Shown here piece after piece: positions 18,835 to 26,939 of a stretch of 64,000 bases of DNA. The notes beneath the pieces are model-generated. The model searched no databases. It saw only the letters and a list, made by a program, of their open reading frames with translations, and was not told the origin of the DNA. This stretch comes from Streptomyces brevispora (GTDB lineage Bacteria; Actinomycetota; Actinomycetes; Streptomycetales; Streptomycetaceae), in NCBI RefSeq assembly GCF_007829885.1, contig NZ_VIWW01000001.1, positions 6,366,119-6,430,118 of the forward strand. The letters are read 5' to 3'. Every line of letters begins with the position of its first letter. Position 1 is the first letter of the stretch. The translations under genes and the position numbers were made by a program.

Positions 18835-19739
18835 GCAAGGCGTAGTCCGGCCCGGTCCAGTTCGTCCCGTACGCCCTCCTTGCGGAACTTCGCGGACACC
18901 TCGGTCCGCAGCTCCTCACCGGCCTCGAACGGCACCACCAGATCCAGTTCCGGAATCTTCACGATGAGATCCCGGCGGGCCCGCAGCCGCATCTCGATCC
19001 ACTCCTGTTCGGGGTTCCACCGGGCCACGTGCTCGAAGTCGGCAGGCTGGAAGTCCGCGCCCAGCTCCCGGTCGACGACCGACAGCACATTCCGGTTGAA
19101 CGCCGCCGTCACCCCCGAGGCGTCGTCGTACGCGGCCACCAGCACCTCCTCGTCCTTCACCAGATCCGTTCCGAGCAGCAGGCTGTCACCGGGGGAGAGC
19201 AGCGACCGTACCGACGCCAGGAACGCGGCCCGCTCCTGCGGCAGCAGGTTGCCGATGGTGCCGCCCAGGAACGCGACCAGCCGAGGCCCCGGGGTTCCGG
19301 GCAGCGACAGCGCGCCCGTGAAGTCGGCGATGAGCGCGTGCACGGACAGGCCGGGCCGCTCCTCCAGCAGCGCCTCGGCCGCCCCGCGCAGCGCGCTCTC
19401 GCTCACGTCGACCGGCACGTAGGTGTGCAACTCCGGCAGGGCGTCCAGCAGATGCCGGGTCTTCTCCGAGGACCCCGAGCCCAGTTCCACCAGGGTCCGG
19501 GCGCCGGACGCGGCGGCGATCGCGTCGGCCCGGTCGATCAGGATCTCCCGCTCGGCACGTGTGGGGTAGTACTCGGGCAGCCGGGTGATCTCCTCGAACA
19601 GCTCACTGCCGCGGGCGTCGTAGAACCACTTGGGCGGCAGCGTCTTCGGGCGGTGGGTCAGGCCGTGCAGGACATCGGCGCGCAGCGCCGCGTCCGTCGC
19701 GTCCACCGGCAGGGTGCGGGTCAGCAGAAGGGGACTCAC
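18777..19739 (-). CDS. egtD: L-histidine N-alpha-methyltransferase EgtD
   Basis: A 320-aa methyltransferase: KTLPPKWFYDARGSELFEEI, the EYYPTRAEREIL motif, the SAM loop LVELGSGSSEKTRHLLDAL, and FLGGTIGNLLPQ. These are the hallmarks of EgtD, which trimethylates histidine to hercynine. It starts with GTG overlapping the egtC stop (GTGA). It is the last gene of egtABCD and converges on olsA with a 58-bp 3' overlap. Confidence 0.93.
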   Translation of the reverse strand: MSPLLLTRTLPVDATDAALRADVLHGLTHRPKTLPPKWFYDARGSELFEEITRLPEYYPTRAEREILIDRADAIAAASGARTLVELGSGSSEKTRHLLDALPELHTYVPVDVSESALRGAAEALLEERPGLSVHALIADFTGALSLPGTPGPRLVAFLGGTIGNLLPQERAAFLASVRSLLSPGDSLLLGTDLVKDEEVLVAAYDDASGVTAAFNRNVLSVVDRELGADFQPADFEHVARWNPEQEWIEMRLRARRDLIVKIPELDLVVPFEAGEELRTEVSAKFRKEGVRDELDRAGLRLAQWWTDSAGRFALSLATVD

Positions 19740-20491
19740 TCGGTGGGCTCCTTGAGCGGGGTCAGCAGGACTTCGGCGCGGGTCGCGGTCAGCAGAGTGC
19801 GGTCGGGGACCTCGCGCCAGCGCGGATCGTCGTCGTACGGCTCCGAGGCCACGACCACGTGCCGGCCGGGTTCGGACAGCTGCCACAGGGTGTCGCCCCA
19901 GGCCGTCGCCACGATGGTGCCGCCGTCGGTGAGCAGCAGGTTGAGCCGGGAGGCGGGCGCCGCCTCGGCGACCTCCAGCACGGTGTCGGTGACGGCCTGT
20001 GGGAGCGCGTCGCCCGCCGCGAGCCGGTGCTGCACCAGGGCCCAGATCAGCGCCGAGTCGCAGCGCGCGGTGAGCCTGAGCAGTTCGGATGCGGGGAGCG
20101 CCGCCGCGAGCGGCGCCATCGATCCGGGCCAGCCCTTCACCGCGCCGTTGTGGCTGAAGAGCAGCCCGCCCTCGGCAAAGGGCGCTGCCGCGGCCTCGCC
20201 GTCCGGATCGGCCTCCGTGGCGTCCCGGACCGCGGCGAGCAGGGCATGGCTGCGCACCACCCTGGCCAGATCGGTGAACGTCCGGTCGCCCCAGACGGGT
20301 CCCTGCCGCCGGTAACGTCCGGGGACCGGGTCCCCGGGCGCGTACCAGCCGACGCCGAAGCCGTCCGCGTTGACCGTCCCGTACCGCTGCCGGCGTGGCT
20401 CCCAGGACTGGCGCACCAAGGAGTGCGCGGGTCGCGTCAGCACCTCGCCCAGCGGAACCGGCGGCCCCAAGTAGGCGATATGACGGCACAT
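19736..20491 (-). CDS. egtC: Gamma-glutamyl hercynylcysteine sulfoxide hydrolase EgtC
   Basis: A 251-aa class II glutamine amidotransferase-fold protein. The start MCRHIAYLGPPV exposes Cys2, the N-terminal nucleophile, which decides the start over the longer open frame. Other family segments are RYGTVNADGFGVGWY, FSHNGAVKGWPGS and RCDSALIWALV. It removes glutamate from the gamma-glutamyl hercynylcysteine sulfoxide intermediate. It overlaps egtB by one base (TGATG) and egtD by four. Confidence 0.92.
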   Translation of the reverse strand: MCRHIAYLGPPVPLGEVLTRPAHSLVRQSWEPRRQRYGTVNADGFGVGWYAPGDPVPGRYRRQGPVWGDRTFTDLARVVRSHALLAAVRDATEADPDGEAAAAPFAEGGLLFSHNGAVKGWPGSMAPLAAALPASELLRLTARCDSALIWALVQHRLAAGDALPQAVTDTVLEVAEAAPASRLNLLLTDGGTIVATAWGDTLWQLSEPGRHVVVASEPYDDDPRWREVPDRTLLTATRAEVLLTPLKEPTE

Positions 20492-21840
20492 CAGGCATCC
20501 CTCGCGGTGCGGAAGCCCGAGAAGATCTGCCGCCGGACCGGCAGGTCCCAGTTGCGGAACGTACCCCGGCAGGCCACCGCGTCCACCGCGAACGACCCGC
20601 CGCGCAGTACCTTGTGCCCCGGGCCGAAGAACACCTCCGAGTACTCGCGGTACGGGAACGGCGCGAAGCGCGGGTAGGGCTGGAAGTCGCTCGACGTCCA
20701 CTCCCACACGTCACCGATCAACTGCCCGGCGCCGCAGGGCGACCGCCCGGCGGCGTACGCCCCCGCGGGAGCGGGCCGCAGATGGCGCTGGCCCAGGTTG
20801 GCGTGCTCCGGTGTCGGGTCCTCGTCGCCCCACGGATAGCGCAGGGATCGCCCGGATGCGGGGTCGTGGCGGGCCGCCTTCTCCCATTCCGCCTCGGTGG
20901 GAAGCCGGCGTCCGGCCCAGCGCGCGTACGCGTCCGCCTCGTACCAGCTGACGTGCAGCACCGGTTCGTCCGCCGGTACCGGCTCGGTCACGCCGAAGCG
21001 GCGGCGCAGCCACTGTCCGGTGTCCCGGTGCCAGAACAGCGGTGCCGTCAGCTCGTGTTCACGGACCATCGCCCATCCCTCGGGTGCCCACCAGCGCTGC
21101 TCGGTGTAGCCGCCGTCCTCGATGAACGCCCGGTACTCCCCGCATGTCACGGGGGCGGTGTCGATGTGGAACCCGGGCAGCTCGCGCCGGTGCGCGGGGC
21201 GTTCGTTGTCCAGCGCCCAGGGTTCGGTCGAGGTACCCATGGTGAACGGGCCGCCCGGAACCAGTACTTCGGCCGCGAGCGAGGCCGCATCGGTGGCCAG
21301 GGGCGGCTCGGGGGCGCTGAGTGCGGCGGGCCCCGAACGCAGCTGATGAGTGATCAGCATGGTCTCGTCGTGCTGCTGTTCGTGTTGCGCGATCATCCCG
21401 AAGGCGAATCCTTCCTGCACCAGGGGACGGCCGCCGAGCGGTGTCGATCCGAGCACGTCCAAGGCCCGGCCGCGCACCTCGGCGGCGTACGACCGGGCCT
21501 CGGCGGGGGCCAGCAGCGGCAGGGACGGGCGGGTGGCGCGTGGGTGCTCGAACGCGTCGTACAGTCCGTCGATGTCCGGGCGCATCGCCTCCCGCCCGGC
21601 GACGCCGCGCAGCAGCCACAGCTCTTCCTGGTTGCCGATGTGCGCGAGGTCCCAGACCAGCGGCGACATCAACGGTGAGTGCTGGGCGGTGAGTTCGTGG
21701 TCGTCCACGCTGTCGGTGAGGAGTGTGGTGCGCTCGCGTGCGGTGAGGAGTGCGGCGACCGCGCGCTCACGGAGCACCTCGGCGTCCTGTGCCTCCGGAC
21801 TCCGTGGCCTGTTCGGCGAAGGTGCGGGGGAGTCGGTCAT
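20491..21840 (-). CDS. egtB: Hercynine oxygenase EgtB (sulfoxide synthase)
   Basis: A 449-aa non-haem iron enzyme. The N-terminal DinB-like domain holds the iron ligands: a His in WDLAHIGNQEELWLL and the HX3HXE motif in AQHEQQHDET. The C-terminal formylglycine-generating-enzyme fold includes MGTSTEPWALDNERPAH, PVTCGEYRAFIEDGGY, RLPTEAEWEKAARHD, VWEWTSSDF and VLRGGSFAV. It joins hercynine and gamma-glutamylcysteine with O2. The start MTDSPAPSP overlaps the egtA stop by ATGA. Confidence 0.94.
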   Translation of the reverse strand: MTDSPAPSPNRPRSPEAQDAEVLRERAVAALLTARERTTLLTDSVDDHELTAQHSPLMSPLVWDLAHIGNQEELWLLRGVAGREAMRPDIDGLYDAFEHPRATRPSLPLLAPAEARSYAAEVRGRALDVLGSTPLGGRPLVQEGFAFGMIAQHEQQHDETMLITHQLRSGPAALSAPEPPLATDAASLAAEVLVPGGPFTMGTSTEPWALDNERPAHRRELPGFHIDTAPVTCGEYRAFIEDGGYTEQRWWAPEGWAMVREHELTAPLFWHRDTGQWLRRRFGVTEPVPADEPVLHVSWYEADAYARWAGRRLPTEAEWEKAARHDPASGRSLRYPWGDEDPTPEHANLGQRHLRPAPAGAYAAGRSPCGAGQLIGDVWEWTSSDFQPYPRFAPFPYREYSEVFFGPGHKVLRGGSFAVDAVACRGTFRNWDLPVRRQIFSGFRTARDA

Positions 21841-23153
21841 GAGGGGGTCCCCTTCGGGTCGTACCGGCCGTCCGCCCGGTCGGGGGCGAACAGCTCCCGG
21901 AGATCGTCGGCAGGGCACCGGCCCCGCGCGACGTAACGGTCGTGGAAGCCCGCCACCGTGTCCCGCACCGCCCGCGTCGCGCCCATCCGGGGCAGCGCCT
22001 CCAGGGCCAGCTCGAAGCACGCGGCGGCCGCCACCCGCAGTTCGGTATCGGTCAGTCCGTCACGGGCGGCTCGGAGCCAGAGCGGATTGCGCGGAGCGGC
22101 CAGCGGCCCCGCGGTTTCGGCCAGTGGTTTGACGGTGCGGTACACGGTCTCGGCGGCCTCCGGGTCGTCGAACAGGGCAGTGGTGACCGCGAGCGGCACC
22201 AGCCACCCGTCGTCACCCGACTGCGCGTCGATCATGCGCAGCTCCAGGTGCCCGCGCGGCCGGACCGGCGGGAACAGCGTGGTGATGTGGTAGTCGAGAT
22301 CGGCCCGGACCGGACCCCGCGGCACCCCGCTGCGGATCCAGTCCCGGAAGCTGAGCCCCTCGGGCACGGCCCACGGCCCCGCTTCGCCACGGATGCACAT
22401 GACCGGGGTGTCGAGGACGTGCGAGGCCCAGGCGTCGCGGGGCGGCAGCTGACCGGCGGGGGCCAGTGTGCGCAGCGGGTCGAGGTCGGTCCACAGGGAC
22501 TGACGCGTCGACCGCCACGGCGTCGGCATGCCCTGCCGGAACGGCGAGTTGGCGAACACCGCCACCAGCACCGCACCCAGCAGATGGGCCAGTTGCCAGC
22601 GCCGCCCGTACCCGAGCGGACCGGGCTCCTCCTCCCCGGCGTCCAGGCACACCTGGACGGACGCGGTCGTGCACATCATGGCGCGGCCGGCCGGCCCCCA
22701 CCGGTCGAGGGCGACCTCCATGGCGTCGTACCGGGGTTCGCGCAGCAGCCTGCGGGGCGATTGCCAGGGATCGACGCCGATTCCGACCGGAGCGAGATCC
22801 AGTCGGCCGAGCGCGTCACGTACGGCGATGAGGTCGGCGGCGGTGTCGTTGACACACGCCATGAGGGAATCCGCGGGGCGCGAGCTGAGCTCCAGCTGGC
22901 CGCCGGGTTCGAAGGTGACCGCGGCGTTCAGGGGCAGCGCCCGGACGGCGGTTGCGGCCGCTTCGAGACGGTGGTGCGGGACGGGACTTCGTGGGTGGTC
23001 GCGATCGTGCAGGAGCCATTCGAGCTCGACTCCCACGATGTGCGGCGGTCCCGTTTTGAAGCAGATGCCGCGCAGTAAGTCCTCCGCCTCGCCCTCGTCG
23101 AGGGGCGTGGTGTGGCCGGGCGGACCGTGGCCGCCGGGTGTGTCGGGTGACAT
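21837..23153 (-). CDS. egtA: Ergothioneine-pathway glutamate-cysteine ligase EgtA
   Basis: A 438-aa ATP-dependent ligase of the GCS2/EgtA family with GVELEWLLHD, TFEPGGQLELSSRPAD, MMCTTASVQVCLD and LDYHITTLFPPVRPRGHLELRMID. It makes gamma-glutamylcysteine for EgtB. The ATG at 23153 has a strong AAGGAGG site seven bases upstream. It is the first gene of the four-gene operon. No egtE is present, as is usual for Streptomyces clusters. Confidence 0.93.
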   Translation of the reverse strand: MSPDTPGGHGPPGHTTPLDEGEAEDLLRGICFKTGPPHIVGVELEWLLHDRDHPRSPVPHHRLEAAATAVRALPLNAAVTFEPGGQLELSSRPADSLMACVNDTAADLIAVRDALGRLDLAPVGIGVDPWQSPRRLLREPRYDAMEVALDRWGPAGRAMMCTTASVQVCLDAGEEEPGPLGYGRRWQLAHLLGAVLVAVFANSPFRQGMPTPWRSTRQSLWTDLDPLRTLAPAGQLPPRDAWASHVLDTPVMCIRGEAGPWAVPEGLSFRDWIRSGVPRGPVRADLDYHITTLFPPVRPRGHLELRMIDAQSGDDGWLVPLAVTTALFDDPEAAETVYRTVKPLAETAGPLAAPRNPLWLRAARDGLTDTELRVAAAACFELALEALPRMGATRAVRDTVAGFHDRYVARGRCPADDLRELFAPDRADGRYDPKGTPS

Positions 23154-23300
23154 GCCGGGCCTCCTTTTCCGGTGCGTCCGTACTACCCAAACCCCTGCCG
23201 GGAGTTCGCACAAGAGTGCCCCTGTGCGTCGGAAATTCGGTTGCGTTCATGGTTCGAGGGCGTCGATCATGCCCTGTATGCACCATAAGGGGGAGGAACG

Positions 23301-24155
23301 GTGAGCGCCCGGCTGCGCGGCATCGCGCGTGAGACCGAGTCCATTGTCGAGGCGGGCTTCTACCGCACGCCGCAGGGGCGGGAAGTGAGCATCGTGCGGG
23401 CCCTGACGGCCGCCCTCTCGGGGACCAGGTTGTACGGCCCCGAGCCGGTTGCGGTGGCGGCGCTGGACCGTGACCGCACACCGGTCATCGAGGTCACCGG
23501 GGAGAGCAGCCTGCGGGCGGCCGCCCGGATGACCGGCGAACGGCCGGGCAAGGTGGCCGTCCTGAACTACGCCTCCGCCCGCAACCCCGGGGGCGGATAC
23601 CTCAACGGGGCCCAGGCGCAGGAGGAGGCGCTGTGCCGCGGCTCAGCGCTGTACGCCACCCTGCGCCGGGCCCCGGAGTACTACGCGCACCATCGCGCCG
23701 GACGCAGTGCTTTCTACACCGACCGGGTCATTCACTCACCGGGCGTGCCGGTCTTCCGCGACGACCGCGGCCGACTGCTCGACACCCCGTACACGGCGGG
23801 ATTCCTCACCTCGCCCGCCCCCAACGCCGGGGTGATCCGGCGTACTGCCCCCGAGTCGGCGCACCTCATTCCCGCCGCGCTCGCCTCACGGGCCGAGCGG
23901 GTGCTGGAGGTCGCGGCGGTACGCGGATACCGCAGGCTGGTGCTGGGTGCCTGGGGGTGCGGTGTGTTCCAGAACGACCCGGCCGAGGTGGCGGGCGTCT
24001 TCCGCACCCTGCTCACTGACGGCGGCCGGTTCGCGGGCCACTTCGAGCAGGTCGTCTTCGGCATTCTCGACCGCGACGGCGAATCGCCCACCAGGGCAGC
24101 CTTCGATGGCACGTTCGAGGTGGTGGCCGACCGTAACGCTGACGTTGAGCCATAG
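23301..24155 (+). CDS. TIGR02452 / microbial-type poly(ADP-ribose) glycohydrolase
   Basis: A 284-aa macrodomain-fold protein. The segment NPGGGYLNGAQAQEEALCR contains the GGG-X7-QEE signature of bacterial-type PARG, where the second Glu of QEE is the catalytic acid in studied bacterial enzymes. Further conserved blocks are VAVLNYASARNPGGGY, YTDRVIHSPGVPVFRDD and VLGAWGCGVFQNDP. It is predicted to hydrolyse poly(ADP-ribose) chains or related ADP-ribosyl conjugates. GGGGGAGGAA lies before the GTG at 23301. It is divergent from egtA, and no ADP-ribosyltransferase is adjacent. Confidence 0.85.
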   Translation: MSARLRGIARETESIVEAGFYRTPQGREVSIVRALTAALSGTRLYGPEPVAVAALDRDRTPVIEVTGESSLRAAARMTGERPGKVAVLNYASARNPGGGYLNGAQAQEEALCRGSALYATLRRAPEYYAHHRAGRSAFYTDRVIHSPGVPVFRDDRGRLLDTPYTAGFLTSPAPNAGVIRRTAPESAHLIPAALASRAERVLEVAAVRGYRRLVLGAWGCGVFQNDPAEVAGVFRTLLTDGGRFAGHFEQVVFGILDRDGESPTRAAFDGTFEVVADRNADVEP

Positions 24156-24274
24156 GCTTCGACATCATCCGGCGTGGCCGGTCTGGGCCGTTCGGGTCCG
24201 CGGCCCGGCACGGTCGCAAGGGCACCCATGGGACATGACGGGGCGCCCATCGACGTGACGGGCCGCGGAAGCCG

Positions 24275-24742
24275 TCACCTCCAGCCGTAGAGCTCCCGCA
24301 GCCGCCCGGCGACCAGGTCGAACCTGTCCCGGTCCAGGGCGCACGCCTCGCGTCGCATCCCGGCCTCGTGCACCCGCAGCACCCGGTCCAGATCGACCCA
24401 GGACGGGCGGCCCGAGCTGTCCCAGGGGCCGGCCCCCAACGCCACCCATTCGCGGTCCTGGTCGTGCTGCTTGCTGGAGAGCTGTACGGCGAGCAGGGTG
24501 CCCGTCGCCTCACGTGCCACGACTAGAACCGGGCGGTCCTTGCCGCGTCCGTCGTTCTCCTCGAACGGCACAAAGGTCCAGACGATTTCGCCGGGGTCGG
24601 GGGCGCCGTCCCGGTCGGGGGCGTACACGGCGCGGACCGGGCCCACGTCGTGCGGGTCGGCCTGGGAAGTGGCGCCGGGACCGGTACGGCCGGGGGAGTC
24701 GGGCGAACCGTCATTGATGTCGCTGCGGTGCTGGATGGTCAT
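24275..24742 (-). CDS. MazF/PemK-like protein
   Basis: A 155-aa protein. After a Ser/Gly-rich N-terminus comes DPGEIVWTFVPFEENDGRGKDRPVLVVAREATGTLLAVQLSSK, the usual G-(D/E)-V/I-W ... K-RPVLVV pattern of the MazF/PemK endoribonuclease fold, followed by a Trp-rich C-terminal half. No antitoxin gene adjoins it on either side, so it may be an orphan or a non-toxic family member. The start at 24742 (MTIQHRSDIND) is chosen over a frame running 33 codons upstream that lacks family character. Confidence 0.65.
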   Translation of the reverse strand: MTIQHRSDINDGSPDSPGRTGPGATSQADPHDVGPVRAVYAPDRDGAPDPGEIVWTFVPFEENDGRGKDRPVLVVAREATGTLLAVQLSSKQHDQDREWVALGAGPWDSSGRPSWVDLDRVLRVHEAGMRREACALDRDRFDLVAGRLRELYGWR

Positions 24743-24945
24743 CGCAACACCGTAGAACCCGTACGGCCGCTCGCGTGGAGCGGGTCCCGCACAACGGGCC
24801 CACGGCCGACACCCTGACCAGCCATCACCCATCCGGACCACGCCGGGCGACCGGCCCCGGTACGGACCTCTTCCCGAGGTTCACACACGGGTACGGGGGC
24901 CGGAGCGCACCCCTGCGGCCCGGGTCTGTAAGACTGCCCGACGCC

Positions 24946-25968
24946 ATGAGTCAGTTACCCGAGCAGCCCACCGAAGGCCCCGTCCCGACCAGCGCCGATG
25001 TGGCGCGGCTCGCCGGGGTGTCCCGGGCCACCGTGTCGTACGTACTGAACAACAACGCGGCCGTCCGGATCAGTGATCCGACCCGCCGCCGCGTGCGGGA
25101 GGCGGCCACCGAACTCGGCTACGTACCGCACGCGGCCGCCCGGAGCCTGCGCGCCGGACACTCCCGCATGGTGTTGCTGCCCACCGGGAACTTCCCGGCC
25201 GCTCCGCTGCACCACCACTTCCTGCACGAGCTGGAAGCCGGTCTGCGCCGCCTCGACTACACCGTGGTCCAGTACGGCTCCCTCGGACTCGACGCCGAGG
25301 ACGCGGCCCGCGCCTGGGCCGAGCTCCGGCCCGTCGCCGTCATCGCACCCGGTTCCGTCCCCCTCACCCCGCAGGGCATAGCCGTTCTCCGGCGCTCCGG
25401 TGCCAAGGCGGTGTTCACGCTCGGACCGGAACCGGTGGCGGGCGCCCACGCCCTGATCATGGATCAGCGTCAGGTCGGCGGCTGCGCGGTCCGGCACCTG
25501 ATGGAGCGCGGCCGGCGCCGGATCGGCGTGGTCATGCCCGAGGAACCCGCCCTGGCACTGTTCGCCGAACCCAGACTCGCCGGTGCCCGGCAGGCCGCGT
25601 CGGCCGGCACGGCCCGGATCGAGCCACTGCCGCTGCACCACGACGAGGAATCCGCCGCCGCGCTCGCCGCCCGCTGGCGCACACTCGGCCTGGACGCCGT
25701 CTTCGCCTACGACGACCTCCACGCGATGCTCCTGATGCGGGCGCTGCAGGACGCCGGCATCGAGGTACCAGGCGAAACCGCCGTGGTGGGCGCGGATGAT
25801 CTGATGCTGGGGAGGCTGCTGAGGCCCAGGCTCAGCAGCGTACGGATGGAACTGGATACGGTGCAGCCGCTCGCCGATCTGGTCGACCGCCTGGTGCGGC
25901 GTCCCGGTAAGGAACCCGAGCGCCACGACCTGCTGCGGGCCACGGCCGTCCACCGGGAATCCAGCTGA
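24946..25968 (+). CDS. LacI-family transcriptional regulator
   Basis: A 340-aa regulator. The N-terminal helix-turn-helix TSADVARLAGVSRATVSYVLN (residues about 14-34) and hinge helix AARSLRAGHSRMV precede a periplasmic-binding-like effector domain (HHHFLHELEAGLRRLDYTV, VVGADDLMLGRLLRPRLSSV). The target is unknown; neighbouring genes do not suggest a sugar operon. The ATG at 24946 is chosen because it directly precedes the DNA-binding domain. Confidence 0.87.
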   Translation: MSQLPEQPTEGPVPTSADVARLAGVSRATVSYVLNNNAAVRISDPTRRRVREAATELGYVPHAAARSLRAGHSRMVLLPTGNFPAAPLHHHFLHELEAGLRRLDYTVVQYGSLGLDAEDAARAWAELRPVAVIAPGSVPLTPQGIAVLRRSGAKAVFTLGPEPVAGAHALIMDQRQVGGCAVRHLMERGRRRIGVVMPEEPALALFAEPRLAGARQAASAGTARIEPLPLHHDEESAAALAARWRTLGLDAVFAYDDLHAMLLMRALQDAGIEVPGETAVVGADDLMLGRLLRPRLSSVRMELDTVQPLADLVDRLVRRPGKEPERHDLLRATAVHRESS

Positions 25969-26020
25969 GCCCGCCCGCCCGCGCGGCAACGTGCGCGGCG
26001 GACATCCCTTGCCTAGCGTC

Positions 26021-26347
26021 ATGACCATGAGCCATCCGCAGAGTTACGAGATCCTCCTGGTGCCCGAGTTCACCGAGACCGGGAACTCCGGCACCGGGGG
26101 CCCCGGCCAGGCCATCCGCTCGGCGGTCGTGGAGGCGACCGGGGAGACGGGGGAGTCGGGGTACCCCCGCTACTCCGGCGACGGCATGGTGGCGGACATC
26201 GACCCGGCGACGCACACCGTCGAGGCCCTGCTGGTCGACGGCTCGGAAATCGACTACGGACTCTCGGCCCGGATCGCGGAGAGGCGCGGCCCGGAGAGCG
26301 GCCCGGGGAACGGCCCCGAGAGCGGCCCGGAGAAGAACGACGACTGA
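26021..26347 (+). CDS. Small hypothetical protein
   Basis: About 108 aa with the core YEILLVPEFTETGN, then QAIRSAVVEATGETGESGYP, DGMVADIDPATHTVEALLVDG, and a tail of Gly-Pro-Glu-Ser repeats. It has no signal peptide, membrane segment or recognised motif. Two in-frame ATGs, at 26021 and 26027, are possible starts. A strong terminator follows, shared with trxA. I do not recognise a function. Confidence 0.6.
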   Translation: MTMSHPQSYEILLVPEFTETGNSGTGGPGQAIRSAVVEATGETGESGYPRYSGDGMVADIDPATHTVEALLVDGSEIDYGLSARIAERRGPESGPGNGPESGPEKNDD

Positions 26348-26369
26348 GGCGGCTCGCGGGAAACGGGGC

Positions 26370-26399
26370 CGGGGCCCGGCCGCCAACGGCCGGGCCCCG
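26370..26399. terminator. Bidirectional terminator before trxA
   Basis: CGGGGCCCGGCCG pairs perfectly with CGGCCGGGCCCCG around CCAA. It lies between the convergent hypothetical gene and thioredoxin gene. Confidence 0.78.
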
Positions 26400-26450
26400 A
26401 CTGCCCCTCAAACGTCCGCGAGCCACCCGCTCCGGCGCCCGCTTCTGCGC

Positions 26451-26822
26451 CTACTTCTGGTCCTTCTGCTGGTCCTCGATGGACTTGCGGACCTCGTCCA
26501 TGTCCAGCTTCCGGGCCTGGCCGATGACGTCCTCCAGCGCGGCCTCGGGCAGCGCGCCCGGCTGCGAGAAGACCGCCACATTGTCCCGGACGATCATGAG
26601 CGTCGGAATCGAACGGATCTCGAAGGCCGCGGCCAGCTCCTGCTGCGCCTCCGTGTCGACCTTGGCGAAGACCAGATCGGCGTGACGCTCGGACGCCGAG
26701 TCGTAGACCGGCGCGAACTGCCGACACGGGCCGCACCAGGAAGCCCAGAAGTCGATCAGGACGAACTCGTTCGCACTGACGACCTGATCGAAGTTTTCCT
26801 TGGTGAGCTCTACGGTGCTCAT
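26451..26822 (-). CDS. trxA: Thioredoxin
   Basis: A 123-aa thioredoxin fold with the active site FWASWCGPCRQFAPVYD and the cis-Pro loop IRSIPTLMI. It reduces cytosolic protein disulfides. The C-terminal extension (LDMDEVRKSIEDQQKDQK) is charged. It is divergent from a flavin disulfide oxidoreductase, a pairing that suggests a shared redox-responsive promoter region. Streptomyces carries several thioredoxins, so this one may be accessory. Confidence 0.93.
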   Translation of the reverse strand: MSTVELTKENFDQVVSANEFVLIDFWASWCGPCRQFAPVYDSASERHADLVFAKVDTEAQQELAAAFEIRSIPTLMIVRDNVAVFSQPGALPEAALEDVIGQARKLDMDEVRKSIEDQQKDQK

Positions 26823-26939
26823 GCTCTGCTACCTCTTCCTGTGCCCGTGCCGATATGTCCCCGGACAACGGTGTCTGTGCTTGCGCTATTCCGCCTGCCC
26901 ATGTGGCCGTCGCGCACACCCGCGACCAAAATGGGTCTC

